Source of the DNA: Metaruminococcus_A sp003150405
GTDB lineage: Bacteria; Bacillota; Clostridia; Oscillospirales; Ruminococcaceae
Assembly: GCA_902489745.1 (NCBI GenBank)
Contig: CABUBB010000029.1
Coordinates: 1-20,782 of the forward strand
DNA length: 20,782 nucleotides
Reading direction: 5' to 3'
Below are positions 1 to 7,040 of this stretch, piece after piece. Each line of letters opens with the position of its first letter. Positions within the stretch are counted from its first letter, which is position 1. The notes beneath the pieces were generated by a model that was not told the origin of the DNA, ran no database searches, and saw only the letters and a program-made list of their open reading frames with translations. Both the position numbers and the translations under genes were made by a program.

Positions 1-342
1 CGCCCAGTCGCAGAACTCGTTGAGTCCGAACTGGTTGCTCTCCACCACAAACCAAGCAAGCTCCAGCCGGGACGGGCGCTGCTCCTTCGGGCCGACGCTG
101 TCCTCCCACTTAAAGCCGGAAACAAAGTTGCCGCCCGGGTAGCGCACAATCGGCACATTGAGTTTTTTCACCAGCTCCAGTACATCCTTGCGGAATCCCT
201 GTTCATCCGCCGTGGGGTGTCCCGGCTGGTAGATGCCATTATACACCGCACGCCCCAAGTGCTCAATAAACGAACCGTAAATGCGTTTGTCCACCGGTGC
301 AATTCGTTCCCGGTGATCCACTGTGATTTTTGCCTGTTTCAT
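1..342 (-). CDS. Alpha-L-arabinofuranosidase, GH51 (partial, N-terminal 114 residues)
   Basis: Reading leftward from an ATG at 342, the frame stays open to the window edge, so only the first 114 codons are present. The protein starts without a signal peptide. It carries the N-terminal GH51 signatures: GSFIEHLGRAVY (residues 23-34), PGHP (40-43), RYPGGNF (67-73) and WEDSVGP (79-85), followed by an E-x-N-x-FG stretch near 101-106. GH51 enzymes of this kind release terminal alpha-L-arabinofuranose from arabinoxylan or arabinan oligosaccharides with retention. Both catalytic glutamates lie beyond the window. A GAGGAA ribosome site sits 5 nt before the ATG. It is the third minus-strand sugar gene after GH95 and PfkB but is separated from PfkB by 295 bp. 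Cytoplasmic action is inferred from the missing signal peptide. Confidence 0.93.
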   Translation of the reverse strand, partial: MKQAKITVDHRERIAPVDKRIYGSFIEHLGRAVYNGIYQPGHPTADEQGFRKDVLELVKKLNVPIVRYPGGNFVSGFKWEDSVGPKEQRPSRLELAWFVVESNQFGLNEFCDWA

Positions 343-436
343 CTTGGTTCCTCACTTTCTGTTTATTTATCAATTTTATAGATATCCATTAAACTGCACC
401 ACACTGCCCCATATTTTTGCAAGCTCTGCTGTTCCA

Positions 437-451
437 CAGGGAATTTCCCTG
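437..451. promoter_or_regulatory. 15-bp perfect palindrome, candidate operator upstream of GH51
   Basis: CAGGGAA-T-TTCCCTG has perfect 7-bp arms around a single central base, about 95 bp before the GH51 start. The symmetry and position suit a dimeric repressor or activator, but no factor is identified and a chance palindrome is possible. Confidence 0.35.
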
Positions 452-522
452 CTCTGAAACAATTCCCCTATTCACCGAATCGACAAAGCAGGCAGATAAT
501 CCTTGAAATACGGACTTTACCA

Positions 523-563
523 CACTGGCCAATCATCCTTGGCAGTGGAACAATAATTATTGT
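523..563. repeat. Hairpin plus 14-bp palindrome after the PfkB gene
   Basis: CACTG(G)CCAA at 523-532 pairs with TTGGCAGTG at 539-547 (9 bp, one bulge), followed by the perfect palindrome ACAATAATTATTGT at 550-563. Neither is followed by a T-run on the minus strand, so this is not a normal intrinsic terminator. A processing or partial-termination structure between PfkB and GH51, or an operator, are possible readings. Confidence 0.3.
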
Positions 564-637
564 ACTAACAGCTTACCGGTTATCACAACTGCTTTACGCA
601 TCGTTCCAAGCCTTTGCCAGAACCTTGCGGAATCCGG

Positions 638-1576
638 TCATTGCTGTGCTAAAAATCGGGTAATTTCCTCTTCCTCCGGAATTGCCGGAATGCCGCCGTA
701 CTGGGTGGCGCAGAGCGAGCCCGCCGTGCAGGCGAACCGCATCAGCTCCGGAAGCCCATCCGGGTGCAAATCAAATCCGTTTCGGATAAGCCAAGATAGC
801 AGCGCCCCGGTAAATACATCGCCGGAGCCAGTCGTATCCACCACCTGGACATTTGGCGCGGAAACATAACCGGACGTCTCTGCCGTTTTGTAGTAGCAGC
901 CCTTCGGCCCCATGGTCACGACGACCAGCTTCATTCCCTGGCGCAGGAGCCAGTCCGCTCCCTGCACTTCGTCGGGATACGGGGTCAGCAGCTCCACCTC
1001 GTTGTCCGAGAGTTTCATAAAATCCACCTGATTTAAAGGGAGCATCATCATCTGTTTGGCATGCTCCACATCGTCCCAGAGCGCCGGGCGCCAGTTGGGG
1101 TCGTAGGAAATAAACGCGCCCGCTTCCTTTGCAATCCGGATGGCCTCCAGCGTTGCACTGCGCGCCGGTTCGTCGGTCAGCGAAAGCGAGCCGACATGCA
1201 GCACCTTACAGCTTTGAAGCAGCGCGGTATCCAACTCACCCGGTTCCAGCAGGGTATCCGCTGAATGGTTGCGGCAGAAGGTAAAGCTGCGGTCGCCGTT
1301 CGGCGCCAGATGCACAAACGCAAGGGTGGTATGTATCCTGCTGCGCAGAACCGCACCCGTTTCCACGCCATTTTGCCGTAAGGTATTCACCAACAAGGTG
1401 CCAAACTGGTCTTCTCCCACCTTGCCGATGAACGCCGTTTTGCAGCCGGCTTTTGCCGCCATCACCAACACATTGGCGGGTGCACCGCCTGGATGTGCAG
1501 TAAAGGTATATTCCGCGCCCGACGGTGTGAAGTCAATGAGCAGCTCGCCAAGTGCTGCCAGATCGATTCGCTTCAC
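638..1576 (-). CDS. PfkB-family sugar kinase (fructokinase-like)
   Basis: This 312-residue protein has the full-length architecture of ribokinase/PfkB kinases. GELLIDF (10-16) begins the sugar-binding half, GGAPANV (30-36) is the first PfkB signature, DPNWRPALW (159-167) follows, and DTTGSGDVFTGALL (247-260) is the second signature, with D253 as the catalytic base and GSGD forming the anion hole. It transfers phosphate from ATP to a sugar hydroxyl in the cytoplasm. The GGAPANV/DPNWR pattern is closest to fructokinases, but family members also act on ribose or ketodeoxygluconate, and the real substrate here could be a sugar released by the adjacent glycosidases. The start is a GTG at 1576 that overlaps the TGA of the GH95 gene by four bases (GTGA), so translation is probably coupled. 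Confidence 0.9.
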   Translation of the reverse strand: MKRIDLAALGELLIDFTPSGAEYTFTAHPGGAPANVLVMAAKAGCKTAFIGKVGEDQFGTLLVNTLRQNGVETGAVLRSRIHTTLAFVHLAPNGDRSFTFCRNHSADTLLEPGELDTALLQSCKVLHVGSLSLTDEPARSATLEAIRIAKEAGAFISYDPNWRPALWDDVEHAKQMMMLPLNQVDFMKLSDNEVELLTPYPDEVQGADWLLRQGMKLVVVTMGPKGCYYKTAETSGYVSAPNVQVVDTTGSGDVFTGALLSWLIRNGFDLHPDGLPELMRFACTAGSLCATQYGGIPAIPEEEEITRFLAQQ

Positions 1577-3840
1577 TTCACATCTGCCCCAATCATAGTA
1601 TAATCGCTACCGCAGTGATTGATCACATGGCATTCGGTCACCTTGCCGTCGTCCCATGCAAAATCAAGCTCAAAACCGCCGCGCGCCCGCACCCCTTTCA
1701 GACGGCCCTTTGGCCACGCCTTGGGCAGGTTCGGCAGCAGCTCAATTTCGTAAGAAACAATTTTACCGCTTTCGTCGGTGACTTGCCGGGATTCCACCAG
1801 CGCCTCCAGCATTAAGGCTGGGAAGCCGCCGCTGATATCAGCGTTGAAAATGCTCGGTCCCATATCGTGGGAGGAAGCAAAGGTGTTAAAATAATTGTTC
1901 TGTGCCATGACGCACATCAGCTTCCAAACCGTTGCAGAATCCCGCAGGTGGGCGGCGGCAAAGGCCATTTGAATGTTGCCGAAGGCCATTTCCCCCTTTT
2001 CCTTCTCCTTGAATTTCATGCGGTATTCATACGCCTTTTCGCAGGCGTCGTAGAGCGCCTGATTCTCCCGTATTTCTTTCGGGATGCCGTAGTACAGCAT
2101 ATACAGGTGGGAGGAATGCCGGTGATCGTACCGGTCCTTGAGCAAGGGGGTCGCCCACTCCTTGAGCGCGCCATCCTCGTTGATGAGATAAGGCGGCATT
2201 TTATCGAGCATCCGCTGCCATTTCGGAATGCTTTCCGCTTCCAGCCCCAGTGTTTTGCAGCCTTCGATGAGGTTCGAGAACAGCTCGGTCGCAACGGCGA
2301 TGTCCATCGTCGCATTGATGCAAGCCTGCGCTTCGCTCCCCTCCGGATTATTCTCCGGCGAGTAGGAGGGGCTAAACAGCCAGCGGCCGTTTTCATCTTC
2401 AATCAAGAAGTCCTCATAGAACAGGGCGCACTCCTTCATGTAGGGCAGCGCGTGATTTACAAAAAAGTCCCGGTCGCCGCTGTAAAGGTAATAATCGTAG
2501 AAAAAGTGGGCGTTCCAAGCAGCACCCGCCGTCCAGAAAGTCATGCACCAGCGCGGCCCGAAGTGGTTGAGCAGGCCGTGCTTGCCGCCGCGTGCGGCGA
2601 GCATCTGCCCGCGGCAGCCGTAAAGACGCTCCGCGTTGACGCGGTTATCCGGGACAAGCTCCTCCTCAAAGTTTATAAAGCTGTCCATTGCCTCAAACAT
2701 GTTGCCGGGCAGCGCGGCAAGGACAGCGGTCTGTATATTTCCATTCTGGGTGTAGTCAGCCGACCAGTAAACATGATCGGTCCCGGTCCAGATCCCCTGC
2801 AAATTCGGCGGCGTTTCCCCGCTTGAACAAAGGATTTCATACCGCCCTGCATCAAAAATGCGCTTGAAAAAGCCGTTGGGCGGCGGGGTCCCCTCGTTCC
2901 GGGAGCGCGCCCACAGTTCTTCCGCAAGCTGCCCATCGCTTTCCGGGTCGTCCAAATCCAGCTCAATGCGGTTGTAAATTTCCCCGTGCACCTCCGCATG
3001 GCGGCGCAGAAGAGCGTCAAAATCCGGTTCAAGGCCCGCAAAAGCAGAGGCGGCGCAAACCTCCGGCTCCTTCATATTTTCACAGGTCACAACGTTGAAA
3101 TACAGCACCGCTTCGGTGAGGCCAGTTATCCGGATTCCCTCCGCAGCCTGTTTCATCACACCGTCGGTTTTGGCAACTTTTGCGGCGCAGCGGTAACCGT
3201 AATCCACCGTTTGAAAGCGGCCGTCGTAAAAAATGGTATCCCCTTTGACCGCAACAACCGGCTCCGCGTGGTTTTGGGTATAGCCGATTTCCCACCACAT
3301 GTTCGGTTCATCGGTTTCGATGAGCTTGTGCAGGCGCACCAAAATATCCACCGGTTGCTCTGAGCGGAGGCGCATTACCGCAATGCGATCCGGACGGGAA
3401 ACAAACACCTCCCGCGTGACCTGCCCGCCGTCCAGCATAAATGCCGTGGTGGAAAGACCATTTTCAAAGTTGAGGGATTTGCGGTAATCCTCCGGTTCGC
3501 CCTCTGCTTCCAAATCCACAGCCAGGGTGCAGGCCGCCATAAACGGGTCGGTCCAATACATGGTGCTTTTAAAGCCCTCGTCAAACCCTTGCTGTACCAC
3601 AAAATCCGCTGCTTCCTGGTACTTGCCCTCTGCCAAAAGCGCACGGATTTGCCCCAGCGTTTCTGCCGTATGCACCGGCAAATGCGGCCTATGCAGCGGT
3701 GCAAACAGCCGCTCATGGGTAAAAATCACCCGTTCGCGAAGGGGGGCTCCCATTACCAGTGCACCAATGGTACCATTGCCGCAGAGCATTCCCTCTTCCC
3801 AGCGGGCTGCACGCAGTCTGCTTTCATAACCTTTGTTCAT
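1573..3840 (-). CDS. GH95-type glycoside hydrolase (alpha-L-fucosidase or alpha-L-galactosidase family)
   Basis: The 755-residue product has the size and order of GH95 enzymes: an N-terminal beta domain (about 1-260), a linker, an (alpha/alpha)6 catalytic barrel (about 300-685) and a small C-terminal beta domain. Recognisable blocks are NLQGIWTG (346-353), SADYTQNGN (360-368, matching the paired Asn that position the nucleophilic water), SPSYSPEN (490-497, E496 the likely general acid), RHSSHLYMLYYG (574-585) and NADISGGFPALMLEAL (666-681, corresponding to the usual QIDGNFG block). No signal peptide is present, so it should act on imported oligosaccharides. GH95 members invert alpha-1,2-fucosides or alpha-L-galactosides; which one cannot be told from sequence. 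Neighbouring GH51 and GH43 genes suggest decorated xylan. An AGGAGA ribosome site precedes the ATG, and the gene overlaps the kinase at its end. Confidence 0.85.
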   Translation of the reverse strand: MNKGYESRLRAARWEEGMLCGNGTIGALVMGAPLRERVIFTHERLFAPLHRPHLPVHTAETLGQIRALLAEGKYQEAADFVVQQGFDEGFKSTMYWTDPFMAACTLAVDLEAEGEPEDYRKSLNFENGLSTTAFMLDGGQVTREVFVSRPDRIAVMRLRSEQPVDILVRLHKLIETDEPNMWWEIGYTQNHAEPVVAVKGDTIFYDGRFQTVDYGYRCAAKVAKTDGVMKQAAEGIRITGLTEAVLYFNVVTCENMKEPEVCAASAFAGLEPDFDALLRRHAEVHGEIYNRIELDLDDPESDGQLAEELWARSRNEGTPPPNGFFKRIFDAGRYEILCSSGETPPNLQGIWTGTDHVYWSADYTQNGNIQTAVLAALPGNMFEAMDSFINFEEELVPDNRVNAERLYGCRGQMLAARGGKHGLLNHFGPRWCMTFWTAGAAWNAHFFYDYYLYSGDRDFFVNHALPYMKECALFYEDFLIEDENGRWLFSPSYSPENNPEGSEAQACINATMDIAVATELFSNLIEGCKTLGLEAESIPKWQRMLDKMPPYLINEDGALKEWATPLLKDRYDHRHSSHLYMLYYGIPKEIRENQALYDACEKAYEYRMKFKEKEKGEMAFGNIQMAFAAAHLRDSATVWKLMCVMAQNNYFNTFASSHDMGPSIFNADISGGFPALMLEALVESRQVTDESGKIVSYEIELLPNLPKAWPKGRLKGVRARGGFELDFAWDDGKVTECHVINHCGSDYTMIGADVK

Positions 3841-3858
3841 ATTCTTCTTCTCCTATAT

Positions 3859-3907
3859 TGAAACAGCCGTCGTTTCACTTGAATCTAAAATTATCTTAGC
3901 TGTTTCA
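3859..3907. promoter_or_regulatory. Three TGAAAC half-sites around the GH95 promoter, candidate operator
   Basis: TGAAACAGC (3859-3867) is repeated exactly in inverted orientation at 3899-3907, and an extra inverted GTTTCA lies at 3872-3877, giving a second palindrome with the first copy (7-bp spacer). The 3899-3907 copy falls in the spacer between -35 and -10 of the GH95 promoter and the other two lie in the leader. This layout fits repression by a dimer or by looping. No cognate regulator is identified. Confidence 0.45.
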
Positions 3908-3921
3908 AAAAATACCGTCAA
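3893..3921 (-). promoter_or_regulatory. Sigma-A promoter for the GH95-PfkB genes
   Basis: On the minus strand TTGACG (3916-3921) is followed after 17 bp by TAAGAT (3893-3898). The predicted start is near 3886, giving a leader of about 45 nt. Confidence 0.65.
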
Positions 3922-3996
3922 GGGGATTTCCAAAAAAGATCCCTTTTTTCCGTTTGCTCTAAATTACCAGGGAAACTTTGTGAAAAATAACCAAGA

Positions 3997-4025
3997 TTGA
4001 AGTTCCCGTCCGGATGTGCTATGAT
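3997..4025 (+). promoter_or_regulatory. Extended -10 promoter for the YbaK-lipoprotein pair
   Basis: TTGAAG (3997-4002), a 17-bp spacer ending in TGC, then TATGAT (4020-4025), which makes an extended -10. Transcription would begin near 4032, about 20 nt before the start codon. It is divergent from the GH95 promoter. Confidence 0.7.
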
Positions 4026-4051
4026 ACCGGTATCCTATTCTCAGGAAAGAG

Positions 4052-4543
4052 ATGAATGAAATGTCAATTGAACTGGTGCGCGACTATTTTTCTCACATGG
4101 GAATTGCAGAACGAATTATGGAATTTCCAGTCTCCAGCGCTACTGTAGAGCTGGCCGCACAGGCCCTGCATTGCGAACCCGCCCGGATTGCCAAGACCCT
4201 TTCTTTTTACGGTGAGAAGGGCTGCTTTCTCATTGTCACAGCAGGCGATTCCAAGGTGGACAACCCAAAATTCAAACAGAAATTCGGCTTTAAGGCCAAA
4301 ATGTGTTCTCCGGAGGATGTGCTCGCCATGACCGGGCACGCGGTCGGCGGGGTCTGCCCATTCGGTATTCCGGAAAATGTGCCTGTTTATACCGACATTT
4401 CGCTGAAACGCTTTGAAACCGTTTTTCCAGCCTGCGGCAGCAGCAACAGCGCCATTGAACTGACCTGCGACGAATTGTACCGCCTTGCCGCAAGCCGGGA
4501 ATGGATTGACGTTTGCAAAGGCTGGCAGCCTTCAGACGAATGA
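4052..4543 (+). CDS. YbaK/EbsC-type aminoacyl-tRNA deacylase
   Basis: The 163-residue protein matches the free-standing prolyl-tRNA editing domain family (YbaK/ProX). IAKTL (46-50) contains the conserved Lys48, GGVCPFG (99-105) is the family's glycine-rich loop, and FETVFPACGSSNSAIEL (121-137) forms the rest of the pocket. These enzymes hydrolyse mischarged tRNAs such as Cys-tRNA(Pro) in the cytosol as a proofreading step. The exact tRNA specificity is not readable from sequence. The ATG at 4052 is preferred over a second in-frame ATG at 4061 because the AGGAAAGAG ribosome site fits only the first. Its stop overlaps the next gene by ATGA. Confidence 0.92.
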   Translation: MNEMSIELVRDYFSHMGIAERIMEFPVSSATVELAAQALHCEPARIAKTLSFYGEKGCFLIVTAGDSKVDNPKFKQKFGFKAKMCSPEDVLAMTGHAVGGVCPFGIPENVPVYTDISLKRFETVFPACGSSNSAIELTCDELYRLAASREWIDVCKGWQPSDE

Positions 4544-4974
4544 AAGGAGCCGTTATAAAACAAAAACGATTGATCCCAATCATAGCACTTCTCCTGTTAT
4601 TTTCCTCCTGTGCGTTTGGTCCGGGGGCGCAGGACTGGAAGCTGCCGCTTTCCAACCGATACGAAATGTGGCGTATCAACAGCGAAGAAATCGTCATCGG
4701 TCATGCAGATGGTAACGGCGGCCTTGAGACAGTTATTGAATCCAAGGTTACCCAATATTTTACGAGCGATTCCTATGTTGCCGCCGTTCAACAAAACGGC
4801 AATGAAGAAACAGCTCAGACGTTCTACTATCTTCTCAACACAGCAGACGGCGCCTTGGCCGGCCCGTTTTCTTCGGAGCAGGAACTAATCGACTACGGCC
4901 GTACAATTGGCCTCTCTCCACAGGAGTGGATTGCCACAACGCCCGCGCCTGACGGCGCTGTTTACGACTTCTAA
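4540..4974 (+). CDS. Small lipoprotein, possibly DUF3997-like
   Basis: The 144-residue product begins with a basic stretch (MKGAVIKQKR), a hydrophobic core (LIPIIALLLL) and FSSC, giving a lipobox-like site at Cys24, so it is probably a membrane-anchored lipoprotein. The mature part has a WRINSEEIVIG block (43-53) and a later YYLLNTADGALAGPF block (96-110). These resemble the small DUF3997 lipoprotein family, though that assignment is from memory of its pattern and tentative. No function is known. The start ATG at 4540 overlaps the previous stop (ATGA) and has no ribosome site of its own, so translation is probably coupled to the deacylase gene. A longer reading from TTG at 4513 would spoil the signal peptide and is not preferred. 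Confidence 0.7.
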   Translation: MKGAVIKQKRLIPIIALLLLFSSCAFGPGAQDWKLPLSNRYEMWRINSEEIVIGHADGNGGLETVIESKVTQYFTSDSYVAAVQQNGNEETAQTFYYLLNTADGALAGPFSSEQELIDYGRTIGLSPQEWIATTPAPDGAVYDF

Positions 4975-5108
4975 ATGGATGTTTGTGTTCCCATACAGCG
5001 CGTTTTTGTTTTATGTTATACTGCATTGTCCGCACACAATCAGACCCTTCAAAACACAGAAATCCGACCTGGTATCAGTCAAACCATTTTACCATAACAA
5101 ACAAAACA

Positions 5109-5149
5109 GGAGTAGGCGATTTTCCCACCCGCTCCCGTTTTCATTTTTT
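5109..5149. terminator. Bidirectional terminator between lipoprotein and FNT genes
   Basis: GGAGTAGGCG (5109-5118) pairs imperfectly with CACCCGCTCC (5126-5135) around a 7-nt loop. On the plus strand it is followed by a T-rich tail (5137-5149) and on the minus strand by TGTTTTGTTTGTT. The position between convergent genes suits both directions. The stem has mismatches and wobbles, so strength is uncertain. Apart from this and a weak 28-codon frame (5151-5237), the 273-bp gap from 4975 to 5247 holds nothing I can support. Confidence 0.55.
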
Positions 5150-5247
5150 CTTAGTCTGCCGCAGCAAAAAATGTTTCTTCCGCGGCTGGCACATCAATTT
5201 TTCCATGCTTTACCGTCAACAACGTTTTGCCAGGCATACTTTTACGG

Positions 5248-5904
5248 CTATGCTTCTTCCCCCGTCTTTGTCCGGCGAATTGCCTTTTTAAGCAGTGGAA
5301 GGACAAACGCTCCTGCCGCATTGCCAAGTGACATGACAACCAAATAGCCTGCTGTTTTCAGCCCCCACGCCTGCCCGGCCGTAAAGTAGAACATATTGGC
5401 CACACAGTGTTCGAACCCGCAAAGGATAAACACCATCACCGGCAAAAAGATGGCAAGGTGTTTCTGCAAACTGCTCTTTCCGTTTTTGTAGTTGTCCGCG
5501 GCGACAAACATCAGCATGCCACAGAACATGGACAAAAGAAAAATGCTGAGCAAATGATCTTCCAATTTTACGGCACAAAGTTCCGCCGCCTTCTCAGATA
5601 TGGAAGCAATCCGGGTTGCAAGCACCCCAAAACCGGTCAGCAATGCCCCGGCAAGGTTCCCCAGCCAGATGACACCCAAATCCGCCCAATACCGCGGGCC
5701 GTTTTCCACCGCATACCCCACTTTTCCGGTGAACAGAAAAAACTGGTATGAAAAGATGAGAAACAGGCCAATGCCAAACAAAAACGAACCAACGTATTTG
5801 TTGTCCACGCTGAGGTACAACACCCCGCCAACCGCAATTAGCATTCCAGCGGGAACCGCCTTGAGAAACACATTTAACATTCCGCGCACGCAATCCCATC
5901 CCAT
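5248..5904 (-). CDS. Formate/nitrite transporter (FNT) family channel
   Basis: The 218-residue membrane protein has about six hydrophobic segments and the FNT hallmarks: LFTGKVGYA (57-65), corresponding to the omega-loop LFTGN region, and GFEHCVANMFYF (163-174), with H166 as the central pore histidine. FNT pentamers conduct small anions such as formate, nitrite or hydrosulfide; the substrate here is open. At 218 residues it is shorter than the usual 250-280, mainly at the N-terminus. An in-frame TAG two codons upstream of the ATG at 5904 rules out a longer start. No good ribosome site precedes that ATG, and the ATG at codon 9 is an alternative. A strong hairpin ends 15 nt before the start. 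Confidence 0.88.
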   Translation of the reverse strand: MGWDCVRGMLNVFLKAVPAGMLIAVGGVLYLSVDNKYVGSFLFGIGLFLIFSYQFFLFTGKVGYAVENGPRYWADLGVIWLGNLAGALLTGFGVLATRIASISEKAAELCAVKLEDHLLSIFLLSMFCGMLMFVAADNYKNGKSSLQKHLAIFLPVMVFILCGFEHCVANMFYFTAGQAWGLKTAGYLVVMSLGNAAGAFVLPLLKKAIRRTKTGEEA

Positions 5905-5919
5905 TCGCTAGCAAGATGA

Positions 5920-5970
5920 AAACGCTCGTCCCAGCGCCGCATAAACAGCCGGACGGGCGTTTCCCTTTTT
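5920..5970. terminator. Strong hairpin between MGMT-like and FNT genes
   Basis: AAACGCTCGTCC (5920-5931) pairs with GGACGGGCGTTT (5951-5962), 12 bp with one wobble and a 19-nt loop. The plus strand continues with CCCTTTTT and the minus strand with a T-run partly in the stem. It most likely ends the minus-strand operon upstream of FNT, but because it lies just before the FNT start it could also be part of the FNT leader. Confidence 0.6.
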
Positions 5971-6009
5971 CGACTTTATTCTACCACATTGGAGCCGGGT
6001 TGAAAAGCT

Positions 6010-6354
6010 TTATTTGCCGCCGGAGCTTTCTTCCAAATCCAGGCGGATAAGAGAACTGTCCCAACAATACCGTTTCAGGTTAACAAAGCCGTCCTCCACT
6101 ACGACCCCTTCGCCCTCCAGCAGCCGCTGTTGGGCGTCGGTACCACCAAAAGCAAAGGCTGGGGCCAACCTGCCCTCACGGTTGACCACCCGGTGGCAGG
6201 GGATCACACCCGGCATAGGATTGACATGCAGCGCATAGCCCACCACGCGGGAGGCGCGCGGGCTCCCCGCTAAAAGAGCGATCTGCCCATAGGTTGCGAC
6301 TTTTCCTTTCGGAATCAGCGCAACGGCTTTGTAAACCCGTTCGTAAAAGGTCAC
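6010..6354 (-). CDS. MGMT-family DNA base repair protein (short form)
   Basis: The 114-residue product corresponds to the C-terminal catalytic domain of O6-alkylguanine-DNA alkyltransferases. It keeps the helix-turn-helix (GKVATYGQIALLAG), the RASRVVGYALHVNP block with the arginine finger, and the PCHRVV active-site motif with the acceptor Cys. Many short homologues (ATL proteins) have Trp in place of Cys and only flag damage; here the Cys is present, so transfer activity is possible. A longer frame runs to 6411, but the GTG at 6354 is chosen because a perfect AAGGAGGA lies 6 nt upstream and because it overlaps the regulator's TGA by four bases (GTGA). It is the last gene of the operon. Confidence 0.88.
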   Translation of the reverse strand: MTFYERVYKAVALIPKGKVATYGQIALLAGSPRASRVVGYALHVNPMPGVIPCHRVVNREGRLAPAFAFGGTDAQQRLLEGEGVVVEDGFVNLKRYCWDSSLIRLDLEESSGGK

Positions 6355-7028
6355 TCCGCATCCTCCTTGTTTCGCAGCAAGGTTGTAAGCAGGTTGTCCC
6401 GCGCTTTGCAAATATGCTCCACCATCAGCACGGCCGCCTGCCGCGCATTTCGCGCGGCAAGCGCCTCCACAATTTCGCGGTGTTCCGCCACCGCTTTAAG
6501 CGCCCGTCCGGAACGTTTGAACGAAACCGAACGCGCATGCCGGATGTAGTGATGAAACCCCGTGAGCATGTGCTCCAGCGGCCGACTGCCGCTTGCGCGG
6601 TAAATGGCTTCATGAAAAGTACCGTCCAGCTCGCAGAGCTTTTCCAAATCCCCGCGGGTGGCATAAAATTCCTGCAATGCAACCAGTTCCCGCAGTTCCG
6701 CAAGTGCCGCATCGGTCATGGATTCCGCCGCCCAACGCACCGCCAAATCCTCAATACGGGTTCGGATTACATAGATATCCTCAATGTCCTTTTCAGTGAC
6801 GCCCACAACAACAGCACCTTTGTTTGGCACCGTGCGCACCAATCCTTCCAGTTCAAGCTGGCGCAGCGCCTCCCGCACCGGAGTACGGCTGACACCCAGC
6901 TCCTTGGAAAGTCGGCTTTCGGTCAGGTTTTCCCCACTTTTCAATTCTCCGCCAAGGATAGCGTGCTCAATTTCTTCAAACACCCGGATATGCAGCGTAC
7001 TTCCGGACGTATTTTCTAATGGTTTCAT
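6351..7028 (-). CDS. GntR-family regulator, FadR/FCD subfamily
   Basis: The 225-residue protein has an N-terminal winged helix (about 10-76), including the recognition segment LGVSRTPVREALRQLELEGLV (44-64 region), and a C-terminal all-helical FCD domain (about 80-217). D135, H139, H183 and H205 match the positions that bind a metal and the ligand's carboxylate in FCD regulators. Such proteins are dimeric and usually respond to organic acids or sugar acids. It sits 12 bp after the Re-citrate-synthase-like gene with its ribosome site (GGAGG) straddling that gene's stop, and overlaps the MGMT gene. Autoregulation is likely because a 22-bp palindrome of GntR type lies in the operon leader. The effector may be citrate or a related acid (inference). 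Confidence 0.93.
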   Translation of the reverse strand: MKPLENTSGSTLHIRVFEEIEHAILGGELKSGENLTESRLSKELGVSRTPVREALRQLELEGLVRTVPNKGAVVVGVTEKDIEDIYVIRTRIEDLAVRWAAESMTDAALAELRELVALQEFYATRGDLEKLCELDGTFHEAIYRASGSRPLEHMLTGFHHYIRHARSVSFKRSGRALKAVAEHREIVEALAARNARQAAVLMVEHICKARDNLLTTLLRNKEDAE

Positions 7029-7040
7029 CGGCAGCCTCCA

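Larger units (their letters stand above)
343..637. other. Intergenic region between PfkB kinase and GH51
   Basis: No coding potential is seen. The stretch contains a 15-bp palindrome (437-451), a hairpin with an adjacent palindrome (523-563) and the decamer CTCTGAAACA (452-461), which recurs at 15288-15297. I found no convincing sigma-A promoter for GH51: the only -10-like strings on the minus strand (TATAAA, TTTAAT) lack a -35 at proper distance. GH51 may be read through from the upstream genes or use an activator-dependent promoter here. Confidence 0.5.

Noticed and set aside
1867..2826. 319-codon plus-strand frame inside the GH95 gene
   Set aside because: Antisense shadow of a well-supported enzyme, with no family motif.
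3922..3950. GGGAT/ATCCC stem followed by six T on the plus strand
   Set aside because: Only a 5-bp stem with an 11-nt loop, and no plus-strand gene lies upstream for it to terminate; it sits between divergent promoters.
4401..4418. TGAAACGCTTTGA string resembling a catabolite (cre) site
   Set aside because: It lies in the middle of the deacylase coding sequence, is not symmetric and breaks the cre consensus at a key purine.
6355..6411. Upstream extension of the MGMT-like protein to an ATG at 6411
   Set aside because: The GTG at 6354 has a perfect ribosome site and overlaps the regulator stop; the extra 19 residues are absent from the family.
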